DNA of 64,000 nucleotides from NCBI GenBank assembly GCA_032358255.1, contig JAULBX010005887.1, forward strand, positions 62,001 to 126,000, in the 5' to 3' direction. This DNA is from Heterotrichella gracilis. Taxonomy: Eukaryota; Sar; Xanthophyceae; Tribonematales; Xanthonemataceae. Each line of letters opens with the position of its first letter. Position 1 is the stretch's first letter. Made by a program: the position numbers and the translations under genes. Of the stretch, positions 24,101-36,100 are shown one piece after another. The notes beneath the pieces are model-generated. The model had not been told where the DNA came from and searched no databases. It saw nothing but the letters and a program-made list of their open reading frames with translations.

Positions 24101-27100
24101 ACAGCAGCCTTTTGGGCCGTGCTTTACTTTTACGGATTGGCACTGCTTGGTCCAGGGAACAACCCACACCACAGCATCCCCTGCCAAAACCCCACCCTTG
24201 GTGCTGTCATTTCCCCACCCCCCTGCCTCCACCCCACACCCCACACCCACCTGCCGCTTTTGCCGCCTGTTCCGCCTGCCTGAGCGCCCCCGCCAGGTCT
24301 TCCCCCTTGGCCGCCGCCAGGTACTGCAGGTAGGGGTGGGTGGCGGCCAGGTGGAGGGGGGGCTTGGGGGGGGGCAGCACGCCGCCCTTGTCCCCACCGG
24401 TGGTGGTGGTGGCGGGGGTGGGGGGGTGCTTGGAGGGGTCCGTGGCCAGGCCTGGGGGTGGGGGGGAGGGTTAGGAAAATGCATGGTGGTGCATTTTTGA
24501 TTGAGGTGCGCGTGGGGGTTGAGGCGCGGAGTAGTTTGCATGGACGTGCGGCGATGAGTGTCATGGTGGCGTGGTGCAGTTTCTCCACCTTTTCACCGAC
24601 ACAGCACCCACAAACCCCAATTTATTCGCCATGACCAACAACAAACACTTTCCAGCCATCTCAAGGGAGGGAACCTAGCTAAAACCCCACCCAACACCCA
24701 CCTGTGGTCACAGGCGCTGCCGCCAGGCCTCCCCTGGTCTGCCCCCCACCACCAGCCACAGGGGCAGTGGTCACCGTTGGACCCATGCCCCCTACCCCCC
24801 CATCGTGCTGCTGCTGCTGCTGCTGCGCCGCCTGTGCAGCCTGCGCCGCCCGCACCGCCTGGTGCTGCTGCAGCGCCTGCGGGAATAGGACATCGTTGTT
24901 ATCCGTTATGCTGATCAACTATTACTATTTATTAAAACTCAAAGATTCCCACTCAATAACGTTTTATTTTTATAGCAGGGGGGTTACACAGAGCCTACTA
25001 AGCAAGACTTTTGAGGGACACATGCAAGAATTAGACTTGTGACGCACTGCAAACTGGTCTTTCAAGTCTGACACCATAACCATCCCCTACCTGCGTCTGC
25101 AGCTGCCTCTGCTGCAGGAAGTGCAGCACCGTGTTGATCCTCGCCTCCATGACCGAGCGCGTGTGCTGGTAGTGCGCGTTGGCCTGGTCGATGGCCGCCT
25201 GCGCCTTGGTGCGCACCCGCTCCATGTAGCGCTGGTACTCCTCCTGGATGTGCTTCACCCTAGAGGGGAAAGTGGAAGAGGGTTTAGGGTTGAGGTGTTT
25301 ATGGTAGAATTCAGGTGTCCAGGGTTCTCTAGTCTACACGCACCCACCATGCATATCCCGTCCCTCCCCCCTCCCTCGCGGAACCACACCACACACGACA
25401 CACTCACGCCCTCATCCCCTTCCCTCCCTCCTGCCACAACCACAAAACACACCATACACACACATACACCGAATCTGGCGCCCCATACCCCCCAGCACAT
25501 CCAGTCAAACCCCCCTCACCGTATCTGGTGTATCCTGTCGAACAGCGCCACCTGCTCCTGCATGGTGCGCAGGTTCTTCAGAAGACCATCCATCTCGGGG
25601 CTGCCCTCCGCCTGGAGCAGCGACTGGAGCGGGCCTGGGGGAGGGGAATGGGTGGGTGGGTATGGGGTAGAAAGGGTGGGGCGGGGGTGTTAAGTTGGAA
25701 AAAGCAGATAGGGGCAAGGGGGCGGCAGAAGATTCCAGGCTGAATATTGTAGGCCCGGGCGCTGTCGCTAGATGCGCACCGCAACAGCCCATCGGAGAGA
25801 CGCAATTGAAGCAATGAGAACCCGCAAAATGCCATTCCTTGTCCCCACAGGTATCCACAGTGGGGCGCTTCCAACGCTGGCATTTAGGGTTCAAGGCTGG
25901 GGTTTTCGGCAGCTTGCCGAAACACGTCCAGCATGCTCGCCCCCAGCGCTGCTTAGGATTTTACAGTCAGGGTTCTTAGGGTTTAGGGTATTTGCGCACC
26001 TGCCCCATGCACCGCCTCCACCGACCCCACCCCCAGAGCTGATCAAGGTCCAACTCCAGGGTTCAGGTTTAGGGTTTAGGGTTAGGGTTAGGGTATTTGC
26101 GCACCTGCCCCGTGCACCGCCTCCAGGGGCCCGGCCCCCAGCGCTGCCTGGGTGAAATCGACAGTCACAATGGCGTTGAGCTTGCTTGTGAAACCATCCA
26201 GGTCGCCCATTTGGGCGGGGGGCGGGGGCGCCGCGGGTGGCGCGTGCGCGTGCGCGTGCGCCTTGGGCTCGTCCAGGGACTTGCTGTCCAGGCGGCCTGC
26301 GGGTAGTTAGGGTTTGTTTTTTAGGGTTTAGGTTGCGCGGGATGCGTTCAGGGGTTTGCTGGCCCTGCGCTGGACTGGGTGACGTGATGCAGCCTGTCCC
26401 TAGGCAGAGGTTCACATGGTGCTGGCACTTGGCTGCTGCATCCCCTGCTTGGGTCCAAGCATGTTTCGTGTGCCTTTAGGGTAATAGTAGGGTATGTGTA
26501 GGGTGTGTTAAGGGCAGCCTACCTCCCATTGGCTGCGGCATCTCCAGCTCGCCCTGGCCCTCCCCCAGCAGCCCCTCCCTGAGCAGCTGCTGCATGCGCG
26601 TGTGCAGGGCGCGGTAGTTGGCCAGGCAGTGCATGATGTAGTCAAACACCTGCGGGCGGGGTTTGGCGGTTAGGGTTCAGAGTTTGGGTTTAGGGTAGTT
26701 GGCCAGGCAGTGCATGATGTAGTCAAACACCTGTATCGGCGGGTGGGTAGGGTTTAGGCTTCAGTATTTAGGGCAGTTGGTCATGCAGTGCAAATGCATG
26801 CCATGCGCCAGTACTACAGGTCCCAACATGCCATGCTATCTCCTGCTTTAGGGTTCATGCTAGGGTTTGTGTGCACGCCGGCTCCAGCGCCTCCTGTGTT
26901 TGACGTAAGGAAGAAACTACATTTATTTCTTTCTATGATAAGCTAGGGTTTGCCCTAGGGTTTACCCACCTGCTCCAGCGCCTCCTCGTCCTGGCTGTAC
27001 TTCTTTGCCAGGAAGGTGATGCCGTGCTTCTCGCCCAGGCCCCTGCCCGCCAGGTGGCTCGCGATTGCCACTATTGCCACCAGGGTGTAGTCCTGGAAGT

Positions 27101-30100
27101 CGGAGGGGACCTCGTCCTCGGGGCGCATCATCAGCAGGATCTCGGCAGCCTGCAATTATTGGTTAAATATTACTAATAAATTCTCATCCTTATTCTAAAT
27201 TGATTCAATATGCTTTCAAGTTCCTAACCTATGAGTACCTTATTTCGACAGCCTACAGAGAATCAAATCCGAATCCCTGATTCATATTCAAAGGAATCAG
27301 AGACAATCTCCTCACCACAGCGCACTCTGGCATATAATCTGGCGATTCCCGCTTACACCGAGAGTTACGAGCGAGATTGGGAGCGTCCCCCTTCTCCTCA
27401 CAACTCCCACCCACCCACCCTCAGTGCCCAAGACCCAAAGCCTGGCAGAAAACCCTAACCCACCCTGAACCCTACACAGCCCTGGTTCCCCGCCACACCC
27501 CCACCTGGTGCCCCAGGTCCACGATGCTGCTGTCCAGCTTGAGGCTCGAAGCAATCTCAGCGATGCGCTCATTGGCGCGCCGCGAGATGACGCCCTCGGG
27601 TGTGGTTCGGTCCGCGATGGCGCGCATGATTGCCTCGTGGCGCAGCCACTCGCGGCGCAGCAGCTCCTGCTCCTGGGTGCTCACAAGCATCTTCTGGCCG
27701 CCGGGCTCCGCCCCGGGGGCTGCGGGCGGGGGATGGGGATTGAGAACAGTTTGTTTGAGTTTTCATAATCTTTGCCTTGTTTTCAAGGTTTAGCGCCCAT
27801 CGTTTGTGGTGTAAGGCCTCCCGGCGCAGCAGGAATGTGGTGCACACTGTGATGTGGTGCATGCTTTGAGGTGGGGACAGCAGGATCTAGGGTCTAGGGT
27901 TTGGGATTAGGGTGTGCACCACCCACCTCTCCGCCGCCGCTTGCCCACCCGCCCGTCCTCCCCATTGCCGCCACCCGCCACCACCACCCCCTCCACAGCC
28001 ACCTCTACCTCCTCCGTTCGACGTCGCCGCTGCCCCCGCCCCCCCCGGCCCCCACCAAAGCCCCGCCCCCTGCCCCGCCCCCGCGCCCGCGGCATGCCCT
28101 CATCACCCCCGTAGGGATCGTGTTGGTTGTCTAGCAGGGATGAAGAGGCACGATTGAAATCCCGGGGAGGCGGTTCCTGGGGCTCGTTGTCCTCGTCCTC
28201 TGCTGGGAGAGAAGTGGGTGGAGAGGGTGTGAGGAGGAGGGGACAAGGCAGGGTGAGAGGATACGCAATGTGGACTATTGAGGGCTGTGTGGTGCACCAA
28301 GCAACTGGCCCAACGGCTTAGCTACCAGCCATACACAAACCCCATGGAGACACAGAACCTCCATCCGCCACCCGACAACAACACCAAAAGAACATCAGGC
28401 CCCCCCACCCCCCGCCACCACCACCACACAAACACCCACAATCCCCACCCACCCACCTGCCAAGCCCAGCAGCGCCACGCCCGCAGGCGACGCCTCGTCA
28501 TAGTCCACCCCCTCAAGCACTGCCTTGCGCGCAGCATCGGCCTCCTCCTCCTTCTGAAGCTGGTTGTAAAAGTCACCCAGGGCTGCCTCCCAGTACCGCG
28601 CGCTGCCCTGGCCGCTGTCTGTGCGCCCCAGACCCTCGCCAGGGTTTTCGCCGTCCTCGTGCTCGCCCTCCTCATTCTCCTCATCGTGCTCCTCACCTGG
28701 AAGGGGAGGCAAACCTTCAATAGGACTTCCTTTTACCCTATTTATCCTCGTATATTTAACTTCTTTGGGCACAAGCTACTGCACCAAATAAGATGGGTAT
28801 TTCTCACATGCCACTAAGTTCAAAAAATGCCTGTTGAAACAAGCCCACTTCAAATTATCATGGATGCAATCCACAGTGCCACCTGTGCTTTGTAGGGTGA
28901 TGATTAAGATTGGCTATTCTTATTGGCTATTCAAACAAACAAATTGAATACAAGGTGTGCTCACCTTCATCCCCCCCTTCATCCTCGTCCACCGTCACAT
29001 GAGCCCAGTCCTTCACACACACAAACTCCAAACCAGCCGCCAGTGGGCGCGCAACACCACCACCCGCATCCGCCCCACCCTCCGTCGGTGCAGCGGCGGC
29101 GGTGGTGGTGGTGGTGGGTGTGTTGAGCTGCAGCGCGTGTTCCAGCAGCTGCTCCAATTGGGCATCGGTGTAGGTCACGTGGGGGGTGGGGGGAGCTGCG
29201 GGAGGGGGGGAGAGGGGGTGTAAATTATGCCATCCACTTCACAAACCGTTAAGCCTTGGCTCTAGGACTGGGGTGAGGCATACCCAGACATGCTAACCTG
29301 GCTTCAAAGCTGGAAAGCAAACACTTACTTACTTACTTCCTTCCCAAACAGGAGTCAGGACCATACGCCTACATATGAGGCTAATGATAGAGAACCTATA
29401 TGGGATGACAAGATCACATGTGCTGGAACCTCCTCACGCCCCAGTGACAAAATAGGCCAATGCGCACCCAAGCAGCACCTCACACCCCTCCTGCACCGCA
29501 TTCTCCTCCCCATTTTCTCCCCACCTTTTGCTTCCCCCCCTTCCGCGACGGCCCCCTGCGCATCAGCCATCTCCGTGTCCTTGTCCTCGCCAGCTGGCGG
29601 TTGGGGGTTGAAGAGGTCCGACACCCCCCACCGCAGGATATCCTCAAGCAGCTGGGCACCCGCACTAGAGGATCTGGGGGGGAGGAGGTTTTAGGGTTTT
29701 AAGGTAGAGTCAACTTGGGTAAATTATTACCACAGGGTATGCTGTTACCCATGCATACATGCCTGACGCTGTGTGTACAAAGGTTGACTGCTAATCTTGC
29801 CAATTCGTGCAAGTCACCAATGATCCCCGGGATGCAAGTCACCAACTGGGCTAGGATTTAGGCTGCTGGTTGGGTTGGATGTTGGGGTTTGAAAGAGCGG
29901 CTCCCTGATCCCCAACCTCGTCCACAGCTTGCAAACCCCAGCGCTATCGGCAGCCCGTACACACTTTTGTCAGATGATGGCAGATCAAAACGCCCATTTA
30001 CTGCAGGTCCCAATTTGAACCCACCTGCTTGGCCCAGGCTTGAAGATGGTCTCCAGGCCCCGCTTCTTCTCAACCAGCTGGAGTATCCGCTCCTCAACTG

Positions 30101-33100
30101 TGCCCCGCACATACAACCTCAGCAGCCGCAGCCGCCCCCCGCCCCCCACCGCATGCGCACGCGAGATCGCCGCCACATCCGCCGCGGGGTTCCAGTCCGA
30201 ATCGTAAAACACCACGGTGTCAATGGCAGGGAGGTGGGTGCCCAGCCCACAGGAGCGGGTGGCCATGAGAAAAACAAAGCCGGGGGAGGAAGGGGTGTTG
30301 AAGCGCTGCACCGCGTCGTGGCGCTGCTGCGCGGGTGTGTTGTTATCCATGCGCTCCACCGCGGCAGGGCCGAAGGCGGCCGCGGCGTAGCGTTCCAGCA
30401 CATCCAGCGCCTGCAGGCACAATTTACAGCATTAAAACCTAGTAGAGTACTTAAACCAAGAAGAACTGGCCACCACTGGTAGCGGTGATGAAAAAAAACG
30501 GCCTCTATTTATACTGCACTGTTGTGCAATGTGCAAAGCAAGTTAACTGCACACATTGGGAGTACCGCATGCGGGGGCACCAAGTCCACACGCCGGCATC
30601 CCTCCAGCCTAGCTAAGCACCAGCGCCCAACATCACCCAAGAGTACTGCCGAGCTTCTCCCGCAATGGTTTCCTGCCCTTGATAATTTACAATCGCACCT
30701 TGCTGCTCTGGCTGAGCACCAGCACTTTGTGCCCCCCCTGCCTGAGCATGGCCAGCACCCGATCCAGCATCTGGAGCTTGCCGGAGGCCGCCACCAGCTC
30801 CTCCTGTGGCGCACCTTCCACCTCAAAGTCGGGGTTGGTGAAGGGGTGGCTGCACACCTGCAGTAGATAGGGTTTAGGGTGTGAGCTTTAGGGTTTGGTG
30901 CAGATGGAGGGGTGCGCCACCTCAATGTTGGAAGGTTAAAATCCCAGAATAAACAAGAAGCCAGGGCAAACACAACACAAATGCAGTATCATCATTAGCA
31001 CGGAAAGTTGCGGGCACTCTCGCAAAAGTTGCGGTCAAGTCAGGGCAACTCCACGAGCCTTAAGCTGGGTCTATGCCAAACAAGACCCACAGGCCTCAGA
31101 TCGGTGGGTCGCAGAAGCTACCACCCACCTTCCGCAGCTCCGAGCACACCAGCCTCAGCTGCCAAGCCCGGTGCCCCGAGTGGCACACAGGCCTCACGTC
31201 GGTCAGCAAATCACAAAATTGCGCCAGCATGGTCTCGTAGCGCTTACCCTGACAGGCCCTACCACCCCTCCCTATCCCCACCATTTTTCTCCGCCACTCC
31301 AACACCCACCCCGCATCCACCACCCACCTTCCGCAGCTCCGAGCACACCAGCCGCAGCTGAGCAGCCCGGTGCCCCGAGTGGCGCACAGGCCTGGGGTCG
31401 GTGAGCAGGTCATAGAAGCGCGCCAGCATGGTCTTGTAGCAGTCAGCCTGGGGCGGGGTCAGGTCCACGGGGATCATGATCTCGGTGGTGGTCCCCAGGG
31501 TGGGTCCCAGGGATGTGCGCTCGCGGCGCAGCATGTGCGGGGACAGCAGCTTCATCAGCTCCTCAACCTGGAAAAAGCATTGCAAGGGGTGTGTGAGTGG
31601 GCGTGTGCATGGGCTAGGAAACCCTACTGAAGGGGTTATAACCCAAGAACCCTCTCGTGGGTTAACTAATTTTGTGTGCTTTGGGCGAAACCCTTCCGCA
31701 GGGTTTGTGTCTTGCCTGCTCCTCCCTGTAAGCCTCCAGGCCCTCCCCATTGAGAACCACCTCAACTCCCACACCCACACTTTACACACTCCACACCCCA
31801 CACAGCCCTTCCCCCGAGGCGCCGACCCCAATCCCCCACAACCCCACCACCACCCACCCCACACCACCCACCTGCTCCTCCTCCTCCAGCTCATCCGCGT
31901 TGTGCACCACATCCCCAACCTCCTGGTACTGGGGCTTGATGAACGACAGCAACTGCATGGCCTCCTCCACACCCCCTCTCGGGGCGCCCCCCAGCAGCAG
32001 CATGCGGTACTTGGCGTTGGCGTCAGACAGGGCAAGGTGCGCCTTGGCGACGCTGGACTTCTGTCGGTTGCGGTCATCCACAAGCACCACCTCCCAGGTG
32101 AACGCCTTGAGGGCAGCCGCGTCGGATGCCACCACCTGGAAACGGGAGGAGATTATAAGTATTTGATTCCCAAGACATAATGCCACAGTATTTCTGCGGC
32201 GCAATTCCCTGCACGGGGGTGAACCAAACATATTGATTGCAGGCCGCGACCTGCCCATCCAACACTGCTTGATGTTACCTAATGGGTTTCCCCTACTTTG
32301 TAAACACTCTTGACAGCAACTGTAATTCTAAACCAATCAAACATTGCAACCTCTCATTCGTAGCCCTGGGCAAGTGCATCCCGCCTACAGTGCATCCCCC
32401 ATACCTCAAAGGTGGTCAGCACGTCCCAAAACACACACACACACATCCCCGCACCCCCATACCCCACACCCCACAAACCCGTACCTCAAAGGTGGTCAGC
32501 ACGATGTCTGCCTTAGGCACCCGGTGGGGCAGCAATCAAGCCCAAGGCCTTCCCATCCAGGCTTTAGAGAGGCCAGCCCCAATCCATGATCATGGAGGAC
32601 TGCGCCCTTCCCCCACACACCCCTTCACTCACATCCCACACCTACCTGCCTCCCCACACCCCACTGCCCCACCTACACCCCACCACAACACAGACCCCGT
32701 ACCTCGAAGGTGGTCAGCACGATGTCAGCCTTGGGTACCCGGTGGGGCAGCAGGCGAGCCGATGCCTTCCCATCCAGGCTTTGAGGGGCCAGCCACAAAT
32801 CATGGTCATGGATGACTGTGCGGGCAGCCACCGAGCCCGCGTAGGACACCACGCTGGCCCCCTGGCCCGCCCAGAATGCCCACTCCCCTTCCCAGAAGGG
32901 GAGCATGTTAGCGGGGACCACGATGAGCACGGGGAGGGAGGCCTTGAACTCCTGCCTGCAGGGGGGGGAAGGAAGAAAAGGGTGAGCGAGGCAAATCTGC
33001 AAATCTAAGGATTAGCACAGGGAAGCAACATTCCTACAGCACAAGTAGTACAAGCACGACAAGTGGGTAAAAGACAAACAGAGATGGTTTTCCCTTATTC

Positions 33101-36100
33101 TGTTTTATTATAATTATTCTTTGCCTGTTTTGTTGAATTAGCAGAAATAGGAAAGCGGTCCAGCCAGCTAAAGTCACAAACCCACCTGAGGCACTGCAGG
33201 AATGTGATGACCGCCGCCGTCTTGCCCAGACCCATGTCATCCGCAAGCAGGCAGCTGGTGCCAGCAACCCACATGCGCCGCATCCAGTTCACAGCCGCAA
33301 TCTGGGGGGGCAGGGAAGCGGCTGCTTGAAGACCGTTCTTTTAGGGTTTCTAACACATTACATTAGGAATTACACAGCAGCGGGGCACTGAGGAGTTGTG
33401 TCAGACTCGTGTGTTGCCACACATGGCATGCACAAAAAAAGAGCTACCTGGGGCTGGCAGCGACTTGTGAAGGACAGCGAGCATGGCGTGTGGCCACTGT
33501 CGGTGGAATGCATCCCTCTGAAACCACGCGTGGGTAAAAGTGACTGTAGACTGGACACGGCATGCAGCAATAAAGGGGGAGCCACCCCCTCCCTCCCACC
33601 CACCCCCACCCACACCAACACCCCTTCCCTGCGCACCTGGTGTGGGTACAGCTGCCCCCCCGTCACCCAATCCGGCTGCGCATCCAGGTCTTGAAGACTG
33701 GTTGCTGCCGCCTGCCGCAGCTGCACCGCCGCAGCAATTGCCTCATCGCCCGCCCGCTGCAGCGCGCTCTGCTGTCGCTGCCACAGGTCCCGGTGCAGGG
33801 GTAGGTACTCGGGGAGGACAAGCACGCCCTCGTTCTCAGCCTGCAAAGGCAAGATGCTCATATGTGAAAATAAATTCTTTAAAAAAATTTAAGATATTTG
33901 TAATCAACTACACATTCAAATTTACACCTCGTTCGCAGCCTGCAAAGGAAAGGTAAAAATTTACTTATTCTTACTGCTGTTTGAACTTGGAACTACTGTT
34001 TGATCAATTAAATTTTAAAAGTTACATTTTCAATTGATGCTGTTCTCCTTTATCATTGCAGTGAATTTGGGAAGGGCAGGCATGCGCTCGTTCTTGCTGC
34101 AGAGGTGACACACAAACTCGCTCATTTCACTGCTGTTTCTATTTGAGAGTGTTGATCGTTTCTCAATGTATATAGTCAGCTTCAAGCGTAATCATTGTTT
34201 GATTATCAAATCTGCACCCCACCTCCCAGGTGCATGCGTCGTATCTCAGCTCCTCCCACTTGACCAGCACCTCCCACCCGGGACCGCAGGGCGCGGGCCG
34301 CCGCGCCACAAATCTCCCCGGCAGTCGCCAGCACTCTTCCATGAAGGAGCAAGGGGCAGCCGAGTGCCTGCGCTTGAAGTTGATGAGCTTGCGCTTGGCG
34401 ATCTTGACCAGGAGCGGCTCGGCCACCCACTCGTTGTGCACGTGGGACTTGCCCAGCCACTTGACCAGGTACTCGGGGGTGCGGCTGGGGTCTGGGGATG
34501 GGGGGGTGAGGAGGTTGGGACCGGGGGAGTCAGAAATGTGCATTATGTATATGGCAATGCAGCCAGTTACAACCGGCGCCAAGCATCTGCTATACATATT
34601 TACCTCATATAACAAGCATATGACCCACGCGCCTTGCTGTTCTCCCCCGTTTCCTCACCATACTGCGCCACTCCTTACCTTGTTGTGTCCCCCCCTCCTC
34701 CCCTGCCACCATCTCTCCTTCAACTTGCTCACCCTCCATTCCTACCACCCCTGCTCCTCAACGCCCCCCCATTACCTTGCTGGTCCCCCCCTCCCCCCCC
34801 TCCTCCTCCGCCACCATCTCCCCAGAGGCCGCAGCCAGCAGCGCAGCCACCGCATCCGTCACCATCTCCCCATTACCTTGCTGTTCCCCCCTTTATTCCT
34901 CATCCCCGTCACTCTCTTACCTTGCTGTTCCCCCCCCTCCTCCTCTGCCACCATCTCCCCAGAGGCCGCAGCCAGCAGGGCAGCCACCGCGTCCGCCTCC
35001 TCCTGCTGAAGCTTCTCCTCCTCGTCAGCTTCCATACCGCCCTCCCCTGGCTCCTCGCCCACCTCCCCTGCGGGGTCGACCTCCTCCTTCCCCCTGATGC
35101 CCAGCGACACCTGTTGCTCGCGCAGCTTCTGGAGCTGCTCCTTCTGGTGGGCGCGCTGCTGATCCCTGGGATGCGGGAAATCCCTCGTTAGTTTCTGACT
35201 TGCCTTTTTACGCTATCAAATGGGGTATCATCTTCAAAAATGCATTTCATTAGGGTGTAGGTGCTCGACTAGGGTTTCGGCGCAAGTAGAAGGCGCTTCC
35301 GTGAAGGCGTACTCAGGCTGCGCAAGCAACCTTCAAATGCACATCCAAAGCCCCCACACGCAAAAAACCTGCCCTCCATCCTCTCGCCCCTGACATGACC
35401 ATTCGCCAATGCCTCCACCCAACATCCCCATCCCCACCCCACCGCCCTAGCCCACCCACCTCTCCTCCTGCTTCTCCTTCTCAGTGAGGGGCCACCTCCA
35501 GCCCAGGATGGTCTCAACAACAATCTTGGAACCAGTGGGGCCCTCAGCCGCGCCATCATACCCGGGCCCGGCATCATAGTCCTCGTCGCTCCCATCGTCA
35601 TCGCCATAGTCTCCTCCCCTGCAGAAGCCACGTGGCAGTCTGTCAGCCATGTCTAAACCCCAGCAATACCCTAGCGAAACCCTTGGCAGGGGGCAACAAG
35701 CGTGTGCGGCTGCTTCCGCCGCAACGATGAAATGCAGCCAGCTTGATTTCCAATTCATTTTCAAAGATGTTCCTTTGTCGTGGCTCATATCCGATTTCCA
35801 CGCTGGCATTTCCTCAATTCTCACACCTGTGAACAATTTTTTGTACAGCCATACTAAAATGCCTGTACTCTGCAGAACAATAAAAAGGCAGGACAGCAGC
35901 CCTGGTTGCGCACGCTGTTGAGGGGTTGACATTATATTCATTAGTGTGTCTATCCTTTTGCAGGCGCGTACCTGGTGAAGCGGCGGCCGCGGCCTCGCCT
36001 GCTGCCCCGCCCCCTGCCGCGCCGCCCGCGCCCCGCCCTGCCCCGCCCTCGGGAGCGTGGGGTGGCGGTCATGTCAGCCGCTGCTGGTGCGCCCCAGCCT

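Larger units (their letters stand above)
21157..29673 (-). other. C-terminal region of the remodeller (exons 22-37), low complexity and helical
   Basis: Exons 29673-29525, 29195-28965, 28696-28457, 28199-27927, 27719-27505, 27149-26970, 26649-26523, 26296-26105, 25634-25520, 25259-25091, 24876-24702, 24451-24251, 23896-23694, 23453-23103, 22744-22511 and 22209-21157. LLEDILRWGVSDLF and the following YTDAQLEQLLEHA match the CHD segment after the helicase. Exon 25 is RG-rich (GRGRGRGFGGGRGGR) followed by KRRRR, possibly a nuclear signal. Exons 26-31 are predicted helical, with a charged coiled-coil candidate (KHIQEEYQRYMERVRTKAQA). Exons 32-37 are Gln-, Ala- and Pro-rich with polyglutamine runs. 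I recognise no known domain after exon 23. Confidence 0.7.

Noticed and set aside
26066-26095. TTTAGGG tract considered as a chromosome end
   Set aside because: It is only four units, lies inside an intron of an uninterrupted gene, and similar short tracts are scattered over the window.
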